Origin: an uncultured Eubacteriales bacterium
GTDB lineage: Bacteria; Bacillota; Clostridia; Oscillospirales; Ruminococcaceae
Direction of reading: 5' to 3'
Length of the DNA: 6,443 bases
Assembly (NCBI GenBank): GCA_900318545.1
Contig: ONLC01000126.1
Location: 1-6,443 of the forward strand
Positions 1-5,801 of this stretch are shown here, in pieces (the first letter of the stretch is position 1; each line of letters begins with the position of its first letter). The notes below the pieces were generated by a model. That model did not search any database. It saw only the letters and a list, made by a program, of their open reading frames with translations, and was not told the DNA's origin. Made by a program: the position numbers and the translations under genes.

Positions 1-243
1 CCTGCGGGATCTATCGGGTGGAGACCCTTTTGAAAAAGGGTCCTCCCCCCGGACCCCCCTCCCTAAAACTTCTAATTCCTTTTTGGCTAGGGGGAGCTGT
101 ATTATGATAGAACAGCGAAGTATCTGCATTATGCTTTCTTAAAAAGAAAGCCTCCCCCTAGCCAAAAAGAGTTAAAAGTCTTTGGAAAGGGGTTTGGGGA
201 AGAACCTTTCTTCAGAAAGGTTTTCCCCAATAAGTCTCGCAGG
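1..243. repeat. Large imperfect inverted repeat (palindromic intergenic element)
   Basis: Two mirrored arms flank a short unique centre. The inner part is a perfect 18-nt inverted repeat, CTTTTTGGCTAGGGGGAG at 79-96 against its reverse complement at 152-169, separated by 55 nt. Outside this the arms stay recognisably complementary: the reverse complement of 1-70 reads like 174-243, including the run of G blocks, an internal hairpin in each arm (20-46 and 196-228) and matching outer ends (CCTGCGGGAT at 1-10, GTCTCGCAGG at 234-243). The centre holds a further 8-bp hairpin (133-151). No coding sequence is supported here. It resembles the GC-rich palindromic intergenic repeats of ruminococcal genomes or a MITE-like element; no target-site duplication can be confirmed because the left edge lies at the window boundary. 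Confidence 0.75.
196..228 (-). terminator. Strong hairpin downstream of ypeB, possible terminator
   Basis: GGGGAA pairs with TTCCCC and AACCTTTC pairs with GAAAGGTT across a TTCA loop, giving a 14-bp stem with one bulged G (202). It lies about 47 nt past the ypeB stop on the minus strand and is part of the right arm of the inverted repeat. There is no clean U tract after the stem in the minus direction, so a role as intrinsic terminator is only plausible. The mirrored copy at 20-46 has the same design, including a one-base bulge. Confidence 0.35.
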
Positions 244-274
244 CAGTACGGCAAACAACGGTTTACGGGGTATT

Positions 275-1600
275 TTACACTGTGAGGACTCCAAACTCGG
301 ATTCTACGAGAAGGAGTATCTGCTCCTCCCTGCCTGTTTCGGCATTGATATAGACAAGCGCTGTTCTGCCGTTATCCGCCTTACACCTGAACTCATAACA
401 AAGCTTCTCGCTCAGGTCATCGGCAGGTATAAGTGCCTTCTGCGAGGACTCGACAGTGAGCTTAGGGGAAACACGCTCGGCGGCAGAGCTCAGCGAGATG
501 ATGTCACGCCTGTACTGCCTTTTATGGTGATTTACAAGCCAGCCCTTTGCATCATAGCCGAGGATCTCTCCGTTATCCAGTGCGACCGAGACCTTTACAA
601 GGTCGGTATAGCAGAGCACATCAAGATCCTGATAGGCGTAATTCACGGTCAGAACATTGGAATAGGTTTCATAATAGGTGCTCTTCAATGAGTCCATACC
701 AAGCTCAGTCAGGAAGTTCTCCGCCTTCTGGAGGGCTTCATCTGTACTGAGCTTGCTTGCTTCGGGCTGACGTGAACGCAGAAAATACGAGAGATAGCCT
801 CCCTTTTCAGTGACCTCACAGCTGATGCCGCCCTTGCTGTCAGAAAAACGCCAGCCAGGCATTCTGCCTGAGACCGTATCAATCACTGACAGGTCGTTTG
901 AGTCTATCCCGAGAACCATTCTGCACCTTGTAAGTGCCTGCTGACGGGTTACCTTTTCGGCATCACGGGTCATCATAGGGGTCCTTTCAAGGATATTATC
1001 CGAAAAAGGACCGTCATAAATAAGCTTCGGACAGCCCGACATAGCTTCGTCAAGCTCCTCATAGCCATCTGAGAGGAGAGGCGTGCGGGTGTCGGCATCA
1101 GGTACAAAAACTGTTTCACCGCTCTCTACGCTCTCTCTGAGCAGCCGCATCTTCTCACAGAGCTCCTTTGATACGCTGTAGAGCTGCTCAATGTTTTTAT
1201 ACTCCTTGTCCGAGATCTCTCCGCCCGATGTAAGCTTTTTACTAAGGCTCAGCGAGTAATCACCGACCTGCGAGAGAAACTTGTTCACTGTGCCGAGGTC
1301 TGCCGTATCGTTCGGGAGCTGTGCAAGTGCGGATTTAGCCTCGGCTGTATCTGAGCAGAGCTTTACCGAAAGGTCACGGTGAATTTCTGCACCGGAGGCG
1401 TACAGCTGCTTTTCAAGCGTTGAGCTAACTGTATCAAGCTCGTCGGACAGGTCACCTACTGCCCTTGTGTAGGTGTATTCACGCTCAAGGCTCAGGCTCT
1501 CGTTCTCGTTCATAAGAATAAGGTCTTTCGCTCCCAGAACTCCGACTGCCGCCGCCAAATAGCTGAAAGCTCGTATTATCATTCGTTTGGTTAGTTTCAC
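275..1600 (-). CDS. ypeB: Germination protein YpeB (spore cortex hydrolysis partner of SleB)
   Basis: In the Bacillus model, YpeB sits at the inner spore membrane and is mutually required with the cortex-lytic enzyme SleB for stability and control during germination. This 441-residue protein is close to the roughly 450 residues of the family. It has a short N-terminal hydrophobic segment (about 11-30), a helical charged region to about 160, the family-type stretch LIYDGPFSDNILER (193-206), and C-terminal PepSY-like repeats (about 215-275, 283-355, 370-430), with segments such as ALTRCRMVLG, ALQKAENFLTELG and GEILGYDAKGWLVNHHKR. The start is GTG at 1600, preceded by AGGAG five nt upstream; the next ATG (codon 7) is too far from that site. 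It is transcribed away from the downstream operon. No sleB lies next to it, although sleB-ypeB is the usual pair. No frameshift is seen. The family call is firm; the role in this organism is inferred. Confidence 0.9.
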   Translation of the reverse strand: MKLTKRMIIRAFSYLAAAVGVLGAKDLILMNENESLSLEREYTYTRAVGDLSDELDTVSSTLEKQLYASGAEIHRDLSVKLCSDTAEAKSALAQLPNDTADLGTVNKFLSQVGDYSLSLSKKLTSGGEISDKEYKNIEQLYSVSKELCEKMRLLRESVESGETVFVPDADTRTPLLSDGYEELDEAMSGCPKLIYDGPFSDNILERTPMMTRDAEKVTRQQALTRCRMVLGIDSNDLSVIDTVSGRMPGWRFSDSKGGISCEVTEKGGYLSYFLRSRQPEASKLSTDEALQKAENFLTELGMDSLKSTYYETYSNVLTVNYAYQDLDVLCYTDLVKVSVALDNGEILGYDAKGWLVNHHKRQYRRDIISLSSAAERVSPKLTVESSQKALIPADDLSEKLCYEFRCKADNGRTALVYINAETGREEQILLLVESEFGVLTV

Positions 1601-1614
1601 AGGCTCTCCTATCT

Positions 1615-1630
1615 GTACGAAAATTCGTAC
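1615..1630. promoter_or_regulatory. Palindrome GTACGAA-AA-TTCGTAC, possible operator in ypeB leader
   Basis: Perfect 7-bp inverted repeat around two central A residues, 15 nt upstream of the ypeB start and just ahead of its ribosome binding site. As DNA it could bind a dimeric repressor; as RNA it would form a weak hairpin near the start. A second GTAC palindrome lies 13 nt further upstream of ypeB. No regulator can be named. Confidence 0.4.
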
Positions 1631-1643
1631 TCGACTATATTTT

Positions 1644-1661
1644 AGTACAATTTAATGTACT
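1644..1661. promoter_or_regulatory. Palindrome AGTACA-N6-TGTACT
   Basis: Perfect 6-bp arms separated by six A/T bases. It shares the GTAC core with the palindrome at 1615-1630, so the two may be paired sites for one regulator acting on ypeB. The region is AT-rich, so chance occurrence is possible. Confidence 0.35.
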
Positions 1662-1701
1662 CATCGTTCTTTTGGTCATATTATAAGCAGTTTTTGCATA
1701 A

Positions 1702-1716
1702 TTATCCTTAGGATAA
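1702..1716. promoter_or_regulatory. Palindrome TTATCCT-T-AGGATAA, possible operator
   Basis: Perfect 7-bp arms around a single T, with further imperfect A/T complementarity outward to about 1696-1720. It sits midway between the divergent genes, about 59 nt upstream of the -35 box of the operon promoter, and could act on either side. Function is inferred from symmetry and position only. Confidence 0.35.
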
Positions 1717-1774
1717 ATTATAATTTTCTTTTGTTTTGTAAATACAATTAATAATTAAAAATTTCAGAATTTTA

Positions 1775-1803
1775 TTGACTTTTACTAACATTTGTTGTAT
1801 AAT
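1775..1803 (+). promoter_or_regulatory. Sigma-A type promoter of the five-gene operon
   Basis: The -35 hexamer TTGACT (1775-1780) and the perfect -10 hexamer TATAAT (1798-1803) are separated by exactly 17 nt. Transcription would start near 1810, giving a leader of about 30 nt that ends with the ribosome binding site of the first gene. This is the only clear promoter seen for the plus-strand genes, which fits a single transcript. It implies vegetative expression unless a regulator blocks it. Confidence 0.8.
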
Positions 1804-1826
1804 AGAATAGAATAACTATGGTAAAT

Positions 1827-1834
1827 AAGGAGGT
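1827..1834 (+). promoter_or_regulatory. Strong ribosome binding site deciding the TTG start at 1841
   Basis: AAGGAGGT matches the anti-Shine-Dalgarno sequence, with seven nt between GGAGG and the TTG codon. An in-frame TAA at 1826-1828 and the absence of another start codon between it and 1841 leave TTG as the first possible start. Confidence 0.8.
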
Positions 1835-1840
1835 GTTGAT

Positions 1841-2647
1841 TTGAGCGAAACTACAAAGGCTACTACTGTCAATGGAGTAAGAGCTATAGAGCTCTATTAC
1901 AGGGTCATAAGGGAGATCGCCAGCGGATCAACTGCCTTCTACCAGTCGCAGACACGGCTGAACACCCCCGGGCTCGGAACGCTTATGCCCGAGAACTACC
2001 GTGATGTTGCAGAGGTCACAAATCAATGCGTAACGCTGTTCGACTTGGAGTTTTTGCACGCACTTGAATCTGTTCAGAAGTTTCAGGACAGAGAATTAAG
2101 GTTTGACTGGCTGTCGGTTTACGCCTCGGCAAAGTATCTGAGTGACCCTAAGGCCGAGAGGAATATTCTTACATATTGCCAGAAGTATAGTGTTCCTACA
2201 AACAGAATATGCTTTGCTCTCTCGGAGAAGATACTGGAGGAAACAGACGGCGTAGTCGCTACTACGATCAAGCACCTCAGAAACAGAGGCTTTCACTTTA
2301 TGGTAACAGACTTCGGAAATGATGCCTGTCCTATCATGAGGCTGTCAAGCTTTGAGTGCGATTATGTTATGCTAAGCCCCGAGGTAACGGGCTTCCTTGG
2401 AAAGGACGACAGGTCTGATGCAGCGGTAAAGTCGCTGATAGATTTTGTTTCCGACTTAGGTGCAGAGCCTATTGCCGACGGCGTGTTCAACAGTATGCAG
2501 GCCGAAAAGCTGTTCGGCTTTGAATGTCGGTACTGTGCAGGGTCTCTGGCAGGTAAATATATTGCCGAGAGATATGTAAGACGAAGAGGCGATGAGGAGG
2601 AAGAACCCGAACCCTCGGAAACTCAGGAACAGACAAATAATCAATAA
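1841..2647 (+). CDS. Degenerate EAL-domain protein, probably catalytically inactive
   Basis: This 268-residue protein starts with TTG behind a strong ribosome binding site and is the first gene of the operon. Residues about 30-245 follow the EAL phosphodiesterase fold in order: SVYASAKYL (92-100) for SVNLSARQL, ICFALSEKIL (123-132) for the LEITES strand, MVTDFGN (154-160) for the DDFG loop, CDYVMLSPEV (173-182) for the vDyvKiD strand, PIADGVFN (210-217) for vvAEGVEt, and CAGSLAGKYI (232-241) for the aQGyl-fgkP end. The EAL signature itself, the metal-binding Asn and Glu, the first Asp of DDFG, the catalytic Lys and the Glu of the EGVE motif are all replaced. Hydrolysis of cyclic-di-GMP is therefore unlikely; nucleotide binding or a protein-docking role is more plausible. 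There is no signal peptide or membrane segment. The tail (251-268) is acidic and probably disordered. The fold call is good; the role is unknown. Confidence 0.75.
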   Translation: MSETTKATTVNGVRAIELYYRVIREIASGSTAFYQSQTRLNTPGLGTLMPENYRDVAEVTNQCVTLFDLEFLHALESVQKFQDRELRFDWLSVYASAKYLSDPKAERNILTYCQKYSVPTNRICFALSEKILEETDGVVATTIKHLRNRGFHFMVTDFGNDACPIMRLSSFECDYVMLSPEVTGFLGKDDRSDAAVKSLIDFVSDLGAEPIADGVFNSMQAEKLFGFECRYCAGSLAGKYIAERYVRRRGDEEEEPEPSETQEQTNNQ

Positions 2648-2666
2648 TAAGAAACGGAGAATTGCT

Positions 2667-3380
2667 TTGGACGAAAAAATCAGAGATGTTCTTGAACTCA
2701 GAAGAACAGCCAAAGAGGTCAAGCGTCATGTGGTTATCGTAAGGATACTGTCGCTCCTTCTTATCATACTGATCGCTATCGTTGCAATAGCTTATGCGTT
2801 TTCATATTTTTATGATAAATACGGAAGCTTTACGGTCAAGATCAGTAAATATGATATGCTCCAGCAGGGACTTACCCTGTCGGAGACACCGGAGTTTGAC
2901 AGAGCGAATGCTCAGCTGAATGCTGATATAGTTTACGATATGACAAACATCAGCGGTGAGGACCTCCCGGAAAACATTGATATGGTCAACGGAAGTCACA
3001 ACGGTGACAGCTACATCGCCTATACGTTCTATCTCATAAACTCGGGCGATGACACTCTTACCTATTCAGGAAGAATGACTATCGAAAACGTTACTAATCA
3101 CGTTGACGAGGCAATAAGAGTCGCTCTCTATGTGAACGGGGAGAAAACCGTTTACGGTAAGACTAAGTCAAACGGAAGCGGAAAAGAATCTGACTGTGAT
3201 AAGGAATTCAAGTCAAATACAATAGTCATGACAAACAAGCATAAGGAGTTTGAACCGAAGGCTAAGGATAAATATACGGTAGTTATCTGGCTGGAGGGCA
3301 ACGACCCCGACTGCACCGATGATATAATCGGCGGTACTATGAAGCTTGGCATGGACTTTAAGATAGTTGAATCAACCTGA
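2667..3380 (+). CDS. Membrane-anchored extracellular protein, TasA/camelysin-like (SipW-substrate type)
   Basis: The 237-residue protein has a basic cytoplasmic N-terminus (1-22), one strong membrane helix (about 22-46) ending in an AYA motif that could be a cleavage site, and an exported, Gly/Asn/Thr-rich, probably beta-sheet domain (about 54-237). The segments YIAYTFYLINSGDDTLTY, AIRVALYVNG and the ending VVIWLEGNDPDCTDD followed by GGTMKLGMDF resemble secreted TasA/CalY-type proteins processed by SipW; this is recalled similarity, not a database match. Two Cys (177 and 216) could form a disulfide. I chose TTG at 2667 because GGAGA lies six nt upstream and it leaves a 19-nt gap after the previous gene; an in-frame ATG at 2592 would add 25 basic residues, overlap that gene by 56 nt and lacks a good ribosome binding site. 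The next gene encodes a SipW-like peptidase, which supports an enzyme-substrate pair. It may instead remain an uncleaved type II membrane protein. Confidence 0.65.
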   Translation: MDEKIRDVLELRRTAKEVKRHVVIVRILSLLLIILIAIVAIAYAFSYFYDKYGSFTVKISKYDMLQQGLTLSETPEFDRANAQLNADIVYDMTNISGEDLPENIDMVNGSHNGDSYIAYTFYLINSGDDTLTYSGRMTIENVTNHVDEAIRVALYVNGEKTVYGKTKSNGSGKESDCDKEFKSNTIVMTNKHKEFEPKAKDKYTVVIWLEGNDPDCTDDIIGGTMKLGMDFKIVEST

Positions 3381-3402
3381 TAGGTGAAGGAGTTAAATAA
3401 AT

Positions 3403-4158
3403 ATGAAGAAAGCACTAAAGATCATTGTAAACGTAATAGCATGGATAGTTCTGATACTTGCCCTGCTTATAACCATCCTTGTATTTTCATCGGACAGAAA
3501 CAACGGTGTGGCAAACCTTTTCGGATATATGCCTATGACCGTTGAGTCAGACTCGATGAAGCCGACCTTCAAAAAGGGCGATATGATACTTGTTAAGGAA
3601 GTCGATGATATTACAAAGCTCAAAAAAGGCGATGTTATCACCTTCTGGACTATCATTGACGGTAAGAAACAGAAAAATACGCATAGGATCGTGGATATAA
3701 ATATCACCGAGAACTCGAGAAGTTTCGTTACACGAGGCGATAACAACGGCCTTGATGATGATCTGCCCGCTTATGCAAGCGATATCATCGGTAAGTGGAC
3801 CGAAATGAAGATATCGGGCTTCGGTAAGGTGATGGATTTCCTGAGAACCAAAACAGGCTTCTTTATCTGCATTATCATTCCTATGGCACTGTTCTTCCTG
3901 TTCGAGCTTTATAAGTTCATAATGACAGTCAACGATATCAGAAAGCCCAAGCTTACTGAGGACGATGAGGAAGAGATCAAGAAACGTGCTATAGAGGAGT
4001 ACCTCGCAAGCCAGAAGGGTAAGGAGGGTGAGGACTCCGAAAAAGAGACTAAAGATGAAGTAAAAGAAGAAACTGCACCCGAAGCTAAGGCTGAGCCCGA
4101 GAATAAACCCGAGGAAACAGCCGAAAAAGAAGAAGCTCCCGAGAATAAAGAGGAGTAA
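3403..4158 (+). CDS. SipW/ER-type signal peptidase I (S26B) with acidic cytoplasmic tail
   Basis: Membrane serine protease that removes signal peptides on the outer face. An N-terminal membrane helix (about 5-28) is followed by the catalytic domain. SDSMKPTFKKGD (49-60) carries the nucleophile Ser51, and KNTHRIVDI (91-99) has His94 where bacterial type I enzymes have Lys, which places it with the SipW/archaeal/ER class. TRGDNNGLDDD (110-120) gives the conserved GDN box with the acidic residue, and DIIGK (127-131) is the following motif. A second membrane helix lies at about 152-175. Residues 184-251 form a Glu/Lys-rich tail that by topology should be cytoplasmic; it makes the protein longer than simple SipW enzymes. 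AAGGAG lies ten nt before the ATG, and the gap to the previous gene is 22 nt. The substrate is probably the preceding gene product. Enzyme class is firm; substrate is inferred. Confidence 0.88.
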   Translation: MKKALKIIVNVIAWIVLILALLITILVFSSDRNNGVANLFGYMPMTVESDSMKPTFKKGDMILVKEVDDITKLKKGDVITFWTIIDGKKQKNTHRIVDINITENSRSFVTRGDNNGLDDDLPAYASDIIGKWTEMKISGFGKVMDFLRTKTGFFICIIIPMALFFLFELYKFIMTVNDIRKPKLTEDDEEEIKKRAIEEYLASQKGKEGEDSEKETKDEVKEETAPEAKAEPENKPEETAEKEEAPENKEE

Positions 4159-4179
4159 AACTACTGATCGGAGAAAAAT

Positions 4180-5757
4180 ATGAACAGCTTTCTTAAATGG
4201 TTTTTTGTTTTCATATCTGAAATGCTGAAAGGCTTTGCCATGATCTTTACAGGTCTGTGGCACGGATTGAAACAGATCTTCAACATAAAGAACTACATAA
4301 GCATATTCAAAACATACTCTACAGACTTCGGTGCTCTTGGCTGGATACTGGCTATACTCGCTATTATAGTGGTAATTGCTATCTATGTACTGATAGTGTT
4401 CCTGATAATTCTTGCAATACGAAAATATATCAGGTTCAGGCACTCTATCGTCAGCAACGAGGACCTGCTCGAGGAGATAGCTCACCTGCAGAGACAGGTG
4501 CTCAAGATGACTAAGGAGAAGGACGAGATCATGGCTATGAAGGTAGCTCAGATGGGTATTCCTACCTCCGGTGCTCTCTCACTGGCTGACGGCACAGGCT
4601 ACGGTCTGGGAGAAGCAGGCGAGGGCGGAGCTTCCGAAGCGCCTGCTGTTGCCGAGGACGGTGTGATTCATACTACAGATATCAGATTCTCGAAGCTCAT
4701 TGAGGTCGATAATTTCTATAAGAACTATCAGCCGCCCGAGTATGACAACAGCATTACGCTTGCACAGTTCTGCGATATGTACAGAAACTTTGCCTGCTCG
4801 AGAATGCACCTGTTCTATGAGCCTAAAACTATATGGCTGTTTGTTGCAGGTATGGCATCTACAAAGCTTATTATCCTGCAGGGTATTTCAGGTACAGGTA
4901 AAACGTCACTTCCGTACTCGTTTGGTAAATTCCTTGCAAATGATACTACTATCGCTTCCGTTCAGCCTTCATGGCGTGACAGAACCGAGCTTTTCGGTTA
5001 CTTCAATGAATTTACAAAGAACTTCAACGAGACTGAGGTTCTCAAGAGAATTTACTCCTCAAACTATAATAACGATATCAACCTTATCCTTCTCGATGAG
5101 ATGAACATCGCACGTATTGAGTACTACTTCGCTGAGATGCTCTCCATACTCGAAATGCCTAACGCTGATGAGTGGGAGCTCGACATTGTACCAAACGTGT
5201 GGAGCACTGACCCTGAAAGACTTGACAAGGGTAAGCTTGTTATTTCTCAGAATATATGGTATATCGGTACGGCTAATAACGACGACTCGACCTTTGCTAT
5301 CTCAGATAAGGTTTACGACCGTGCTCAGCCTATCAACCTTGACGCTAAGGGCGTTGCTTTTGATGCTCCCGACCAGGGGCCTATACACATGGGCTTCGAT
5401 CATCTGGAGGTGCTCTTCCAGGAGGCTTGGGACAAGTACCCTATCTCTCAGGAAAACCTGAAGAAGATCCAGCAGCTTGACCTGTGGGTAATTGAAAAGC
5501 TCAGAGTGGCCTTCGGTAACCGTATTCTGAAGCAGATGGGGCTGTTCGTTCCTGTTTACGTTGCCTGCGGCGGCGAGGAGCTTGACGGTATCGACTACGT
5601 TCTTGCAACAAAGATATTCAGAAAGTTTGAGTCTCTCAACCTTGCTATGCTCAGAGATGAGCTCAGAGAGCTTGTTATTTACATTCATAAGTCCTTCGGT
5701 AAGAATCAGATGAAGGAGTCTGTGGCTTACCTCGAAAGACTGCAGAAGCTGTTCTGA
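4180..5757 (+). CDS. McrB-like AAA+ NTPase with N-terminal membrane anchor
   Basis: This 525-residue protein couples a membrane anchor to an McrB/AAA_5-type motor. Residues 5-30 are amphipathic to hydrophobic, and 53-80 form a clear membrane helix followed by basic RKYIRFRH, placing the rest in the cytosol. Next come a charged helix likely to form a coiled coil (92-122), a Gly/Ala-rich linker (126-165) and the AAA+ core. Walker A is GISGTGKT (235-242), Walker B is LILLDEMNIARIEYYFAEML (302-321) with Asp306-Glu307, the sensor-1 strand is YIGTANNDDST (361-371), and Arg381 in KVYDRA is a candidate arginine finger. SWRDRTELFGYF (264-275) is typical of McrB relatives. The N-terminus has no recognisable DNA-binding domain such as that of E. 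coli McrB. CGGAGA stands six nt before the ATG, and the gap to the signal peptidase gene is 21 nt. The DUF2357 gene follows, the usual McrC-like partner. Whether ATP or GTP is used cannot be told. Confidence 0.85.
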   Translation: MNSFLKWFFVFISEMLKGFAMIFTGLWHGLKQIFNIKNYISIFKTYSTDFGALGWILAILAIIVVIAIYVLIVFLIILAIRKYIRFRHSIVSNEDLLEEIAHLQRQVLKMTKEKDEIMAMKVAQMGIPTSGALSLADGTGYGLGEAGEGGASEAPAVAEDGVIHTTDIRFSKLIEVDNFYKNYQPPEYDNSITLAQFCDMYRNFACSRMHLFYEPKTIWLFVAGMASTKLIILQGISGTGKTSLPYSFGKFLANDTTIASVQPSWRDRTELFGYFNEFTKNFNETEVLKRIYSSNYNNDINLILLDEMNIARIEYYFAEMLSILEMPNADEWELDIVPNVWSTDPERLDKGKLVISQNIWYIGTANNDDSTFAISDKVYDRAQPINLDAKGVAFDAPDQGPIHMGFDHLEVLFQEAWDKYPISQENLKKIQQLDLWVIEKLRVAFGNRILKQMGLFVPVYVACGGEELDGIDYVLATKIFRKFESLNLAMLRDELRELVIYIHKSFGKNQMKESVAYLERLQKLF

Positions 5758-5785
5758 TAATTCATTGCAGTAAAAAGATCATTAC

Positions 5786-5795
5786 AAAGGTGGTG
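5786..5795 (+). promoter_or_regulatory. Ribosome binding site deciding the TTG start at 5802
   Basis: AAAGGTGGTG differs from the ideal AAAGGAGGTG by one base and leaves eight nt between GGTGG and TTG. An in-frame TGA occupies 5799-5801, directly before the TTG, so no earlier start is possible in this frame. Confidence 0.7.
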
Positions 5796-5801
5796 AATTG
5801 A

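Larger units (their letters stand above)
1601..1840. other. AT-rich divergent intergenic region
   Basis: This stretch separates ypeB (minus) from the five-gene operon (plus). The half near ypeB holds two GTAC-containing palindromes and the centre holds a third palindrome, each listed separately. The operon promoter lies at the right end. A TATAAT-like hexamer for ypeB is present on the minus strand at 1680-1685, but no good -35 stands 17 nt before it and no convincing forespore (sigma-G) promoter was recognised. No ORF or structured RNA is supported. Confidence 0.6.

Noticed and set aside
20..46. Left-arm hairpin as a plus-strand terminator
   Set aside because: No gene ends before it in the window and no U tract follows; it is better treated as part of the inverted repeat.
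1..243. CRISPR array or tandem repeats
   Set aside because: The repeats are inverted, two in number and not separated by regular spacers.
182..691. Plus-strand open frame of 169 codons
   Set aside because: It begins in the inverted repeat, has no ribosome binding site and runs antisense to the convincing ypeB reading frame.
1680..1685. TATAAT-like hexamer on the minus strand as ypeB promoter
   Set aside because: No recognisable -35 box stands at a suitable distance, and AT-rich intergenic DNA gives such hexamers by chance.
2592..2666. ATG at 2592 as start of the TasA-like gene
   Set aside because: It would overlap the EAL-like gene by 56 nt and lacks a well-placed ribosome binding site; TTG at 2667 has GGAGA six nt upstream.
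3547..4485. Minus-strand open frame of 312 codons
   Set aside because: It lies opposite the signal peptidase and NTPase genes, whose motifs are unmistakable; its composition is the complement of the Glu/Lys tail and membrane helices.
4700..5461. Plus-strand shifted frames inside the NTPase gene
   Set aside because: They are shadows of the AAA+ reading frame, which is intact across Walker A, Walker B and sensor 1; no frameshift is needed.
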